Below, piece after piece: positions 1 through 11,289 of a DNA stretch of 64,000 nt. A program made the translations under genes and the position numbers. The notes beneath the pieces were generated by a model. That model was not told where the DNA came from. It ran no database searches and worked only from the letters and a program-made list of their open reading frames with translations. How positions within the stretch are numbered: position 1 is the first letter of the stretch; each line of letters begins with the position of its first letter. Source of the stretch: Adiantum capillus-veneris (Eukaryota; Streptophyta; Polypodiopsida; Polypodiales; Pteridaceae); contig CM043964.1 of assembly GCA_014529385.2 (NCBI GenBank), forward strand, positions 5,103,997 through 5,167,996, given 5' to 3'.

Positions 1-150
1 CCCACAAAGGCCCACCTAGGGGTTTTCCTTTATAATATTTCCCAAGACAGCAAGGGTCAACCACCATCCAGGACCCACCGCCTTGCTTTGCCTCCCCTGA
101 TTAGAACCCCTAATCTAATAAGATTACCCTAATTTAAAGCAGCTAGCACC

Positions 151-158
151 TATAAAAA
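151..158 (+). promoter_or_regulatory. LTR TATA box of element A
   Basis: TATAAAAA follows AGCACC and precedes AGGTCACTATC, a layout kept in the LTR of element F. In A's own 3' LTR the same site reads TACAAAAA (8797-8804), so that copy of the promoter is damaged. Confidence 0.6.
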
Positions 159-540
159 GGCACTGAGAGGTCACTATCAAGGGGGGTGTGCAGTTTCATC
201 AGAGGTCAGCACTTGGTAGTATTTTGGTGGGAGGGATTGGCAGCATTTTCATCACGAAAGAGGGAACTTAGTGTAACGATTTTCTTTGGGAACTTGCACC
301 ATGTAAAGAAGTTATGTTTACATCTCGACTCCAATGGTCGATACACACACACTCATGTTAGCAAAGTTTCCGTGTCCATGAGTCATCTCTAGAGAGTGCA
401 CTAGTAGGCTCACTATCTCTCCCTCTATCTCTCTATCACCATGAGTGCCACCTCGCCGGAAATAAGGTTGTTGTGAATATTACAAGAAAATAGTTCTCCC
501 TCACACCCCGAGGATTTTCACCACCTGTCATATTCTCTCT

Positions 541-541
541 C

Positions 542-632
<91 letters not shown>

Positions 633-651
633 TGTGTGTGTGTGTGTGTAG
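541..651. repeat. (CT)n followed by (GT)n microsatellite in the 5' LTR
   Basis: About 50 bp of CT then about 55 bp of GT. The 3' LTR has a longer pure CT tract at the equivalent place (9601-9694), so the tract has changed since integration. Confidence 0.95.
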
Positions 652-807
652 AGTCTGTGACATTTCCAATCACTGTTGTCTGCGTCCTAGGGGCTCAAAG
701 CTAGGTGGTGCCCCCTTTTCGCTTCACCGTGGCCGGCTCACGGCGTGCATCGGCTCTTGGCATTTTTGAGGTTGTTGGGATCCATGTCGTGCTTTGCGCT
801 CATCATT

Positions 808-825
808 TGGTGCCCCCACGGAGGA
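808..825 (+). other. Primer-binding site of element A
   Basis: TGGTGCCCCCACGGAGGA starts 2 nt after the LTR end. F (55880-55896, minus) and E (57441-57458) have almost the same sequence in the same place. The primer tRNA was not assigned; its 3' end should read close to TGGGGGCACCA. Confidence 0.65.
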
Positions 826-880
826 GGGCTTCTTGGAAACCTTCAGTTTACAATGCTGAAAACAATGCACATTATCAATC

Positions 881-1126
881 ACGGATGAATGGCTGAAGGA
901 ATTCTCCAACTCGAGAATGGAAGAGGAGGAGACTAAAGAGGCACTAACTTCCTTCATTGAAGTACTACTGCCAGGCTATAGTGTCGTCACTATTCAAGAG
1001 GTAAGCTCCCCATCTCGTGTTGCTCATTCTAATCACAAATTGAGAGCATCCGGTGGGAAGTCTATGAAGTGCCATCACTGCTGTCAACCAAAGCACACTG
1101 TCAATGAGTGCCAGCAACGAAGGTAG
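881..1126 (+). pseudogene. Leader ORF upstream of gag (A copy)
   Basis: Reads DEWLKEFS... then EEEETKEAL and ends in a cysteine/histidine cluster (KCHHC). The same protein is read on the minus strand of element F (55823-55600), where it begins with ATG; here that codon is ACG, so the start is lost and the first ATG is at 917. The function is unknown. Its place between primer site and gag, shared by two copies, suggests a real leader product of this family. The CHHC part could be half of a zinc knuckle. Confidence 0.5.
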
Positions 1127-1315
1127 CGAAGTGGTTGAAATGATCTACATTGACATTGACCGCAAGGAGGTCATCCATATCAAGGGAGGAAAGAAAACGG
1201 TAAGGCCTCTCTTTCCTAAGGAAAGTGCAATCAAAGGTATAACCTCTACGCCAAAGTGGCCAAAAGGGGCTTCTCGAGCCAAAGGTAAGGAAGGGCTAAT
1301 CCAGTCTAGAAACAC

Positions 1316-1660
1316 ATGACCCCAAAGGAAGAATCATCTAGCCACACAAGTGCTTCAAGTTCGGAAAGCCGGGTCGTACCTAGTTTGCCAGAAAGAAGGT
1401 CATCCGAGGCTAAGCGGCGAAAGGTCGCCTATCGATTCGCACGGCGCATGCAAGTACGACCAGTCCATTTCAACAATCCTGAAGAAGAAGTGGTAAGAAG
1501 GTTTCCATTCCCTAAGGAGGAGTGGATTGGTTACTGCTCTCGCTGTTTTGGAGGACGGGTAGAGGGTCTTCCTCCTCTCCCCGTACAGCAGTGGAAGTAG
1601 CCCGCCTTAAAGACAAGAAGCTGTGCATGCAGGCAAGAGTCAACGAGCCAGAGTAATTTA
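1316..1660 (+). pseudogene. Leader C-terminal part fused to the tail of gag by deletion
   Basis: The first ~80 codons (EVRP/KRR-like basic stretch) resemble the end of F's leader ORF (55653-55255 minus). From about 1590 the reading VEVARLKDKKL matches the end of F's gag (54307-54633 minus). F has about 0.7 kb between these points, including the RKI module and the capsid-like gag core. A has therefore lost both, most simply by one internal deletion. Confidence 0.5.
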
Positions 1661-1743
1661 GCTCAGTCTGACTAACCCCAATAACTGCAACAACCGTTCA
1701 TGGAGCCCAACCACAAGAGGCATCAGAGGAGCAGCAAGACCTG

Positions 1744-3449
1744 TTGAGTCGCATCACTACCCAACTCGAGAGTTTATCCGTGCATCTGGTGCAGCAAGGG
1801 CATGCACCTGTCAAAAATCCAGAGCAAGGGAGAGGAAAACGAAGGCAAAACCAAGCATACCACTGCTATAATTGCGGGAAGACGGCCATGGCATGTACTA
1901 CTGTCCACATCCAAGAAGACAGAATTTCAATAGAGGAGGAAGACAAAAGCAGATCTCTCCACCAAGGGCAAGACCACCACCACCCAGGCAACCAAAGCCG
2001 ATTCCACTGGTCCAAATCCTTCGACCACCTATACAACAACCACCACTACAACCTCTTATTCCACCGCTACCCCCACCACCTACTTTAAACCAAGCGGTGA
2101 GTGTTATTATCTTGGAAGATAAAGGGAAGGCAAAGGTAGAAGAACCAGTTGATCGGGAGAAGCACAAAGGGAAAGCAAAAGTAGAAGAAGTGGATGCCAT
2201 GGGAGTGAAGTGTTCCAGGCACAAAGAAGAACCAGTTTGGGAGAAGCACAAAGGGACAAAAGTAGAAGAAGTGGATGCCATGGGAGTGAAGCGTTCCAGG
2301 CACAAAGAAGCCTCTCAAAAAGAAGAGAAAATGAAAGGAAAAGGTGAGTCTAGCAAGCAGGCATCTAAGCCTCGACAGAAGATCGACATCGTGGTAGAAG
2401 AACCAGTTCGGGAGAAGCACAAAGGGAAAGCAAAAGTAGAAGAAGTGGATGCCATGGGAGTGAAGCGTTCTAGGAACAAAGAAGCCTCTCAAAAAGAAGA
2501 GAAAATGAAAGGAAAAGGTGAGTCTAGCAAGCAGGCATCTAAGCCTCGACAGAAGATCGACATCGTGGTAGAAGAACCAGTTCGGGAGAAGCACAAAGGG
2601 AAAGCAAAAGTAGAAGAAGTGGATTCCATGGGAGTGAAGCGTTCCAGGAACAAAGAAGCCTCTCAAAAAGAAGAGAAAATGAAAGGAAAAGGTGAGTCTA
2701 GCAAGCAGGTATCTAAACCTCGACAGAAGATCGACATCGTGGATTTTTCACTAGGTGAGTATGCTAAACCATATGAATTAGTTCAGGATGTGTTGATGCT
2801 GGGCCCAAAGATAACTTGGCCCCAATTACTCCATCTTGCACCAAGGATGAGAAGGCAATGGTCGAAGATGGTAAGTACAAGAAGATCAAGACCAAGGATA
2901 GTTGGGGCTATTTCTGGAAGGGACCTTGACGACGTCCTACCAACCATGGATGCCCACATCAAGGGGCAATGTATCTCAAACTTCTACATAGATGGTGGCA
3001 CACAGATATGCGTCATGAGTGAAAAAATGATGCACCATCTAGGCCTAGAGGTGAGTAGGCCGGCACCCTGCCGAGCCAAAATGGAAAATAACGTAAGAGT
3101 AAAATGCGTAGGCATTGTGAATGCGGTAAAAGTAAAGGCATTCAATACGGAAGTGGAGGTAGAAATTTTTGTCATGCCACACAAAGGGGAGGGCTACCCT
3201 ATCATTCTTGGAAGACCCTGGCTCATGGCTATGGAAGCTAAGCAAGACTGGAGTACTGGAATGATTCAAATGAAGGATGCTAAAGGAAATTCCATATTCT
3301 ACGACATGAGGACTGGGAAGCAACACAACATGATCTTGGAGGCTTCGAAAGATGAGTCCACCAGTGACTACTCGTCCACCTCAGGGGAAGAGACAACAAC
3401 AACTAAAAAAAGTGATAGTAGCATCAAAGTGATAGTAGCATCAAAGTGA
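1744..3449 (+). pseudogene. gag zinc knuckle and protease region (ORF1 C-terminal half)
   Basis: Starts with a zinc-knuckle remnant (YNCG, about 1868) that shifts frame into a 525-codon ORF from 1872. This has a proline-rich stretch, a lysine/glutamate-rich tandem repeat (2143-2745), then a retropepsin. The active-site region reads FYIDGGTQICVM near 2984-3019; a DGG triad is also present in element E (60018), so it seems normal for this clade. The flap/end motif is YPIILGRPWL. An acidic serine-rich tail leads to the stop at 3447. The protein would process gag-pol inside virus-like particles; this copy is broken upstream and downstream. Confidence 0.75.
2143..2745 (+). repeat. In-frame coding tandem repeat, 58-codon unit
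   Basis: Units start at AACCAG near 2143, 2230, 2401 and 2575, giving lengths of 87, 171, 174 and about 170 bp, all multiples of 3. The longer units encode the same lysine/glutamate-rich 57-58 residue block (EKHKGKAKVEEVD... KPRQKIDIV) with very few differences. They lie between the zinc knuckle and the protease. Element E has no such repeat here. Confidence 0.9.
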
Positions 3450-4513
3450 TGGGGCTCATCCTTAAAGACCCAAAAAGATTGACACAATCTGAAGCACCAC
3501 CGACAAACCAAGAAGGACCATCAAGTACGCAATCCTTAGAGGATACAAGTAGGTTACATCGGATGCTCTCCAATGAGTTAACCGGTGAAGAGAGGAAGGA
3601 ATATGTATCCATGCTACGCAACCTCACCACATTGTTCATTGATGGTTATGATAATATCACATGAATCACAGTAGTAAAACACCGCATAAGACTCAAGGAA
3701 GTAAGTAAACCCGTAGTGCAAAAGCTCACAAGAGTTGGGGTAATCCAACAAGAGGCACTACTCAAAGAAGTGAGGAATTTGCTACAGGCAGGATTTATTT
3801 ACCCTGTCAAAGACTCAGAATGGGTCTCTACAGTAGTAGTCACACTAAAGAAGAATGGAAAGTGGAGAGTCGGTGTGGACTATAAACCTCTCAATACATC
3901 CACAAAGAGGGATCACTTTCCCCTCCCGTTCCAAGATGAAATTCTCAATGAAGTGGCAGGTCATGAGCGCTACATAGTATGTGATGGCTACTCAGGATAC
4001 TTTCAAATTAGTATTGAAGAAGAAGACTAGAAAAAGACAACTTTCATAACACCTTGGGGATGCTTTGCTTACAGAGTGATGCCTTTTGGCCTCACCAACG
4101 CTCCGGCCACATCCCAGTGCTATATGACTTTTGTCTTCCAACCATACTTTGGAACGTCAATACGGGTCTTCATAGATGATTTTTGCATCTATAGTTCACG
4201 CTCCCTACATTTGAGCAAAGTCTATGATGGCCTGACCAGGCTACAAACCTTGGGTGGCCAGCTCAATGTGGATAAGTGTCACATTGGTGAAAGTAAAGTC
4301 ACTCTCCTTGGACATGTAATTTCAGCAAAAGGGATTGAGGCTGACCCTAGCAAGATTCAAGCTTTGGTATCTTTGTCATCACCCACCACAGCTAAGCAGT
4401 TGGTCTCTTTCCTTTCAGAAGGTAAGATACTTAAGCAGGTTCATTCACTTGCTATCTCAAGTGGTTCTCCCTCTACAACAAGTCACCCAGAGGGATGTCT
4501 TCTCATGGAGTGA
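3446..4513 (+). pseudogene. Reverse transcriptase (element A)
   Basis: Linker ORF 3446-3664 is followed by RT blocks at 3716-4030 and 4076-4513. Motifs seen are [47 protein letters not shown] and the catalytic FIDDFCIYS, then LLGHVIS. Stops interrupt it at 3662 and 4028, and the frame changes near 4415. It would copy the element RNA; this copy cannot. Confidence 0.9.
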
Positions 4514-4940
4514 AGAAAATGAGCAGCAATTTACTGAGGTGAAGAAAATCCTAGCCACGCTTCCCACCATTTCACCCCCCAGATGGGACGAGCCATTTTA
4601 TGTGAACCCCAGTGTAGGAAGTGATACACTTGGATCCATACCAATGCAAAAGGGCCCCCAAAATTCTTTCATGCATCCTATGTACTTCTCTAGTCGTGTC
4701 ATGACCCCATCAGAAAAGGGATTCACCGTGGTAGAGCACATGGTGCTCGCACTAATGTTTTCTACTACAAAGTTCCGCTCTTATCTACTGCCTAGACCCT
4801 TTCTAATTTTGACAATGGAGGAAGTTTTTTTGTATGTAATGCGACACATGGATGTCTCATCTAGGATCTCTAAATGGCTGGTTGGATTACAAGAGTTTGA
4901 CTACACCATGCAAGTAGAAAACCCACCAGGGCTAGTCTAG
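4335..4940 (+). pseudogene. First RNase H domain and RT connection (element A)
   Basis: Continues RT in another frame: EENEQQFTEVK, then FYVNPSVGSDTLG, YFSSRVMTP and LLPRPF, matching the same region of element E (61550-61860). This is the gypsy RNase H that follows RT. Several expected acidic residues are replaced, as in E, which suggests that this first domain is degenerate in the clade and that the second RNase H does the work. Confidence 0.7.
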
Positions 4941-5040
4941 CAAGTATTGTTACTCATCGCCATTATGAGAAGAAGCTGAAGGTCAACACGGAATCAAAAA
5001 AAGAGACACCAAGGGTAGAAATTCCTAAGCTAGAAAGAGC

Positions 5041-5451
5041 TCACTCTCTTTTCTTTGACGGAGCATACAAGAGAACAATGGACCATTCTGCAGCTGGCAT
5101 CATCATTTTTAATGAGCAATAGGAAAGGGTATTCTCCATCGGGTAGCTATTACACTCCCACTCCAACAATGAAGCAGAGTATGCAGCTTTAATTCTTGGG
5201 TTACAACAGTGTATTTTACAAGGGGTTCAGCGCCTAAATCTGTTTGGCAATGCTCTGTTATAAAGCAGATAAACGGTACTTGGGTTTGTAAAAATCGGGT
5301 TTTGCTTGGTCAACTACGCCAAGTCAAGGATCTTTTAAGAAAGTTTGAAGCAATGCAATTATTTCATGTCCCTAGGACAGAAAACCAGGAGGCAAATGCT
5401 CTAGCCAAGGAAAGAATACAAGACATTCCCATAGCAGCCCAATCAAACTAA
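5041..5451 (+). pseudogene. Second, plant-type RNase H (aRNH) domain
   Basis: LFFDGAYKR (first catalytic Asp), SNNEAEYAAL (catalytic Glu) and ENQEANALA can be read, spread over frames with stops near 5121 and 5143. This is the extra cellular-like RNase H known from Tat/Ogre/Retand gypsy elements. Element E has the same domain at about 62090-62460. Confidence 0.75.
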
Positions 5452-5480
5452 AACTACCCCTCTTTCAAGGCAGTGATGCT

Positions 5481-6811
5481 ATGCCTGATATCATTAGCTT
5501 CTTAGACACAGGAGAATGTCCTGAAGGGTACACTAAGGGCCAGAAACAGTGGCTAGTAAGGAAGGCTACAAGATACCTCCTTGTAAGCAACCACTTGTAT
5601 TGTAAAGGCAAGGATCACATTCTCAGGCGAGTACCAACCTCCAGTGAGATCACGGAGGTAATTTCAAGTTGCCATGATGGTGTCTGCGGTGGTCATTTTG
5701 CTTTAGATATCACTAGTAGCAAGATTCTATGGGCAGGATACTCTTGGCCTAGTCTGAACAGGGATGTGCATCACTGGTGTAAAACATGCAAGGCCTGTCA
5801 AGTGGCCAGTGATTGCACACTAACCTATGAACCACAGACTCCTATCATTTCATACGGTCTGTTTGAGAAATGGGGAATAGATGCAATCAGTCCTCTACCA
5901 AGGGCCCAATCAGGTAAACTATACATTCTAGTTGGTGTAGACTACATGACCCGATGGGTGGAGGCAGCAGTCACCACCCGCATTACAGCCCAAGAGGTAG
6001 CAAAGTTCGTATTAGAGCATATCTGTTGCTATCTTGGCACTCCTCTTGAGATAATGTATGATAGGGGACCAAGTTTCAGAGGCGATCTGGTGGGAGAACT
6101 GATGAAAAAGTTAGGCATTACACGCCAACATTCCACACCCTACTATCCACAATGCGATGGCCTAGTGGAAAATATAAACAGAATGATTTGCAAAATCATC
6201 ACAAAGCAGGTGAATAACCACACAGGTGACAGGGATAAACATCTCATGGCCACTCTATGGGCCTACCAAATGACATTCCGAACATCATTAGGTTTCACCC
6301 CTTTCCATCTAGTTTACAGAAAGGAGGCAATTCTACCCATTGAGGTACAGATAGCCAGCTTACGAGTCATGGCTAGCCGATTACAGTTCCCAATTGTAAA
6401 TCTCCACAACCACATCCTGGAACTAGAGAGGCTCAACTGGATAGGGAAGATGCAATCAATCACTATGCAGCGCAGGCAGAGCGACACCAGCTCACCTTCA
6501 ATCAAGGGCTTAAGGAAAAGGGCCTGGAAAAAGGCATGTTAGTATTGAGATATGACAACAAATTTGACACCAGGAAGGACAAGAAATTTCAACCCAGATG
6601 GGAAGGACCATTCATTGTCAAAAGCCGCTATGACAATGGCAGTTATAAGTTGATGGAAGCACATGGGAGAATTCACAAGACTAGAGTCAATGGATGGAGG
6701 CTAAAGAGGTATTTCCTTAGGTTTGATCCAGAGTTCATGCTAGATATTCCAAAAGAGGGAGAACCCTCCAACTCCGTGACAAAAGGATCAGACGCAGGGC
6801 TAGAAGCATGA
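5481..6811 (+). pseudogene. Integrase (element A)
   Basis: Integrase precursor and HHCC zinc region (GHFALD... HHWCKTCKACQ), then the catalytic core with GIDAI, YDRGPSF and GLVENINR carrying the D, D and E residues. The ORF runs 5481-6542 and the frame shifts there into 6536-6811, which holds the C-terminal GPF/Y-type module (WEGPFIV, NGSYKL). No chromodomain follows. It would insert the cDNA; the frameshift breaks it. Confidence 0.9.
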
Positions 6812-6819
6812 ATGCCTCT

Positions 6820-6838
6820 AGCCAGACGGAAGGGCTAA
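6820..6838 (+). other. Polypurine tract of element A
   Basis: CAGACGGAAGGGCTAA directly precedes TGACGG at 6839. F has GGAAGGCTTAAGCAA at the matching place on its strand. This is where plus-strand cDNA synthesis would start. Confidence 0.5.
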
Positions 6839-7198
6839 TGACGGCCGGTTTTCGAAACCGCGACCGCAAGAACCAAACCCCAAGAAGGTGAGAGCATATT
6901 ACCAAGGAAAAAAATAAAACAAAAAAAATAGTTTTTTTTTAACATTCACTACCCCTCTAGGCTTAACCATGGTGGGCCGCCACCAATTTGGCTATACCTC
7001 TCTCCATTATCGCCAGAAGACAGAGGCCTCTCTCTCTCTCTCTTGCTCGGTTCCGCCAGCTCTCTCTGTCTCTCACTTACCCTACTATTGCTACATCTCC
7101 CGACCAAGTGGGCGCATGAAACAGAGTTCCACTGTCTATATTCCCTTCATGGGCCACCACGCTTTTGCAAATTCTCCCTCTCTCTCTTTCATTATTCA

Positions 7199-7202
<4 letters not shown>

Positions 7203-7258
<56 letters not shown>
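7203..7258. repeat. (CT)n microsatellite
   Basis: About 56 bp of near-pure CT inside the A 3' LTR. Confidence 0.95.
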
Positions 7259-7261
<3 letters not shown>

Positions 7262-7642
7262 CCCTCCTCCCTCGTCCATACCCCTGCCCAGTGGGCCGCT
7301 ATACCTCATCCCTCCCTCTTCCCCCTCGTCCACACCCCCTCGACTTCACTCTCCTCTCCATCTCTCCCCTCTTGTTTTCTTCCCCACCGCGGACCACAGC
7401 TCTCTCTTCCCCTATCTTTCCCTCCCTCAATTAGCTCTCTCTCTCTCTCTTTGTGTGCAACCCCGCCATGAACAAAATCATTATTTTTTTTCTCTCTCTC
7501 ATAACCCAATCCCCTCCCATTAACCTTCCCCCCCTCTCGCTCTCTGTCGAACAAGCGGGCCTGAGCCCCCACTCTCCCTCTCTAGCGCTATCGTCAGTCC
7601 GCAGGTGCCACCACAGGGCACGCTCTCTCACTCTCTCTTAAT

Positions 7643-7673
<31 letters not shown>
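7643..7673. repeat. (AC)n microsatellite
   Basis: About 30 bp of CA dinucleotides. Confidence 0.9.
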
Positions 7674-7676
<3 letters not shown>

Positions 7677-7810
7677 CCTCACACACCCCACTCTCCCTCT
7701 CTCGCGTGCTCTCTATGTTGAGCAGCTTGTCGGTTGCGTTGGCCTGAGCCTGCTCTCTCCCTCTCTTTCTCTCTTGCACTCCCTCATCAAGCCCGTAGGT
7801 GCCAGCACTG

Positions 7811-7911
<101 letters not shown>

Positions 7912-8907
7912 CCACACCTGCCATACCTCACCTTCTCCCTCCCACCCTGTCTCTCTCTGTCGCGCTCTTCTCGTCAGACAAGCCTGAAGGTGCAGTAGGG
8001 TAAAAAATCTCTCTCTAACACACACACACAAACACCATCTCATCCTCACTCACACACCCTCCTCACGTTCTCTGCAGCAAGCAACCGAAAAATGAAAAAT
8101 ATATATATATTTATTTATTTATTTATATAAACAACTATATACTCCCTCGTTCCCACGCACGCTCATTCACACTCACACACACCCGCTTGATACATACATA
8201 CACAATCCCGAGCAATCCGCACACATACTCACAATACTTATTATAATAAAAAAACACACACATTACATACGTAAACTCACACTCATCCACTCACATATAT
8301 ATACACATGCCTATGCGCACTCCTTAACCACACATACACATACACGCCATACGCACCCACCAAAAATAAACCAACGAAGGAATCGACATTAGACGGCCAA
8401 AAAGAAATATGGCCAAGTCGCGCGCCGCCAACACTGAAACAAGAAAATACGCCAAAGGCATGCCCTAGCCGACCCTGAAAATGACGAATGCACTACACCG
8501 ACGCACCAGCTAGGCCGCCATCCACTGGCATCGCATCCACGACGCCCTCTTCAGTAAAATCTGTAGGTTGTCATCATTTTTCCCAGTTTTAAACCAAATG
8601 TTGTACAAAATCCCAATTTGTAAATTATCACCTCTCTCTAGATGATGGCCACAAAGGCCCACCTAGGGGTTTTCCTTTATAATATTCCTCAAGACAAAGC
8701 AAGGGTTAACCATCCAGGACCCACCACCTTGCTTTGTCTCCCCTGATTAGAACCCCTAATCTAATCAGATTACCTTAATTTAAAGCAGCCAGCACCTACA
8801 AAAAGGCACTGAGAGGTCACTATCAAGGGGGGTGTGCAGTTTCATCAGAGGTCAGCACTTGGTAGTATTTTGGTGGGAGGGATTGGCAACATTTGCATCA
8901 CGAGAGA

Positions 8908-9325
8908 CATTAGGCAAAATTTGGACTCACGAAGGGGCCCTTTAAGGAGTTTGACTTTACCTCTCTCAACCAAAACGGGCGCATGGATAAATTTTTGCAA
9001 ACAAACTCCAAAGTTGGCGGAGGTTTGACAGTTAGAATGTCCTCTTCAAGCTCTATCTATTGATATATATCACGCCATGAGATTCCTCGTATTTTAGAAG
9101 ATTCTTTTTTTGATTCACTTAGATTCCGACAACTTCTAAAATAGGAGGAATCTCATGGCGTTCTATATATCAATAGATAGAGCTTGAAGAGGACATTCTA
9201 ACTGTCAAACCTCCGCCAACTTTGGAGTTTTTTTGCAAAAATTTATCCATGCGCCCGTTTTGGTAGAGAGAGGTAAAGTCAAACTTCTTAAAGGGCCCCT
9301 TTGTGAGTCCAAATTTTGCCTACTG
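8908..9325. mobile_element. 418 bp fold-back (MITE-like) element in A's 3' LTR
   Basis: The arms 8908-9100 and 9133-9325 are reverse complements at roughly 95 percent, separated by about 32 bp. The ends read CA(T/G)TAGGCAAAATTTGG. The 5' LTR of A lacks it (uninterrupted around 255-270), so it arrived after A integrated. No coding capacity. A target duplication is not clear: TA flanks are possible if the ends are GGCAAAAT. The superfamily is unassigned. Confidence 0.85.
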
Positions 9326-9600
9326 GGGGACTTAGTGTAGCGATTTTCATTGGAAACTTGCACCATGTAAAGAAGTTATGTCTACATCTCAACTCCAATG
9401 GTCGACACACACACACACACTCATGTTAGCAAGGTTTTCGGGTCCATGAGTCATCTCTAGAGAATGCACTAGTAGGCTCACTATCTCTCCCTCTATCTCT
9501 CTACCACCATGAGTGCCACCTTGCTGGAAATAAGGTTGTTGTAAATATTACAAGAAAATAGTTCTCCCTCACACCCCGAGGGTTTTCATCACCTGTCATA

Positions 9601-9609
9601 TTCTCTCTC

Positions 9610-9694
<85 letters not shown>
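9601..9694. repeat. (CT)n microsatellite
   Basis: About 90 bp of CT in the A 3' LTR, at the position of the mixed CT/GT tract of the 5' LTR. Confidence 0.95.
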
Positions 9695-9695
<1 letters not shown>

Positions 9696-9855
9696 GTGTA
9701 GAGTCTGTGACATTTCCAATCACTATTGTCTGCATCCTAGCCGCTCAAAGCTAGGTGGTGCCTCATGTTCGCTTCATCGTGGCCGGCTCGCGGCGTGCAT
9801 CGGCTCCTGGTGTTTTTGAGGCCATCGGGGTCCGTGTCATGCTTTGCGCTCGTCA

Positions 9856-10143
9856 ATACATTACTTTCTCACTTAGTGAGTTAGTAACGCATAGTCTATT
9901 GCCATAGAGAAGATAACCATCTTGTAAAGTAAATGGTTCCTCTTTCTTCCCTAGTTCAAGGGCTGAAATAACATCTTTAAAATTGGGATCAATAGTGTAC
10001 TCGTCTGTCATAGAAGATAGATCATTGTGAGTTGCTATGGAAACCGCATTCACTCTTGGCCTTCTTGAGAGTGCATCGACTACTTGATTATGCTTGCCAG
10101 CAATGTGAGCAATATGAAAATGAAATTGTGAAAGAAAATTTTC
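9856..10143 (-). pseudogene. RNase H end and integrase N-terminal linker (element B)
   Basis: Reads HIAGKHNQVVDALSRR, then the spacer and GYLLYGNRLCVTNS that precede the HHCC zinc region of gypsy integrases. It is cut after LSEKVMY by the right end of A's LTR at 9855/9856, which marks the insertion point. Confidence 0.85.
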
Positions 10144-10500
10144 CTATGACCTCATTTGTTTGTCCGAGAGCTTGTTCTGTGCCATGAAGTACTTCAGGCT
10201 TTGGTGATTCGTCCGCAAAATGAAGGGAATCCCCAATACATAGTGCTTCCATGAGTCTAAGGCATGTAGAGCTACGAGGAGTTCCTTTTCATATATGCCT
10301 AGAGCTTGCTCAACAGGGTCGAGCCTTTGACTTTCATAGGCTATGGCGTGCCCTTCTTGGAGCAAAATAACTCCAAGGCAATCACCACAAGTGTCACATT
10401 GGACCTCAAATGGCTTTGAGAGATTCGGCAGTGTAAACACAGGTTGAGAGATAAGCTTTTCAAAAGCATTGTTCTCCTTGGCATACCATGTATACCTATT
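10144..10500 (-). pseudogene. RNase H (element B)
   Basis: FEVQCDTCGDCLGVIL, AYESQRL, YEKELLVALHAL, WKHYVLG and NHQSLKYF are read. The usual TDHQ carries N instead of D, one loss of a catalytic acidic residue. It follows RT in a different frame. Confidence 0.85.
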
Positions 10501-11280
10501 TTTTTCTTTGTTAGGTCATGTAATGGTCCTGCAATTTTGTGAGAACTTTTCTATGAAGCATCTATAGTATGCACACATGCCTATAAAGCTTCTTAGTTCA
10601 TGAAGATTCCTTGGTTTAGGCCATCCTTTTATTACCTCTAGCTTTGATGGATCCATTTGGATGCCATCTTGAGAGATAATGTGACCTAAATATTGAATCT
10701 CTTGTAAGAAAGATTCACTTTTCTTTCAATTAACATAAAGTTTATTCTCTCTTAGAACTTGAAATATTACGTGGAGGTGTTTCTTGTGTTTGTCTAATGA
10801 ATTAGAGTAGATGATGATATCATCAAAGAACACTCTAGTAAAGGTTCAGTGAAGCTTGAATAGCCTCTCCATCAAGCGATTGAATGTGGCTGGTGCATTG
10901 GTCAAGCCAAAAGGCATGACAATGTATTCGTAAAGATCAAACATAGTGTGAAATGCGGTCTTTACAATGTCTTGATCAACTATCCTTATTTGATGATAGC
11001 CACTTTTTAGGTCAATCCTACTGAAGTAGGTGGACCCTTGTAGCTTATCAAATAGGTTTTCTACCCGTGGAACGGGAAACCTATTCTTGATAGTGATCCT
11101 ATTTAGTGCTCTATGGTCGACACACATACAATATGTGTCGTCTTTCTTTTGCATTAATAACACAGGGGAGAAAAATGGAGATGAGCTAGGCCTAATCATG
11201 CCCTTTTCAACTAACTCATGTATTTGCCACATAATCTCCTCTTGTTGAGCTTGAGAAACTCTATAAGAGGTTTATTAGGC
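10501..11280 (-). pseudogene. Reverse transcriptase (element B)
   Basis: ORF 11232-10846 carries [41 protein letters not shown] and [12 protein letters not shown]. The catalytic FFDDIIIYS follows in another frame near 10825, then YLGHIIS and LRSFIG. Several frameshifts and stops are present. These motifs fit the chromovirus side of Ty3/gypsy and are closer to element G than to A and E. Confidence 0.9.
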
Positions 11281-11289
11281 GGTGAACTT

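Larger units (their letters stand above)
1..805 (+). repeat. Element A 5' LTR (3' portion)
   Basis: Matches 8648-9855 apart from small changes and the fold-back insertion present only in the 3' copy. It ends ...GCTCATCA; the 3' copy ends ...GCTCGTCA, consistent with a TGACG...CGTCA terminal inverted repeat. It contains a TATA box, a (CT)n(GT)n tract and the typical CA end just before the primer site. Confidence 0.85.

Noticed and set aside
2085-2666. Minus-strand 193-codon ORF rich in Phe/Leu
   Set aside because: Antisense shadow of the lysine/glutamate-rich tandem repeat in A's ORF1.
8908-9325. Fold-back as a microRNA precursor
   Set aside because: The arms pair almost perfectly over ~190 bp, which fits a young inverted-repeat element better than a miRNA hairpin.
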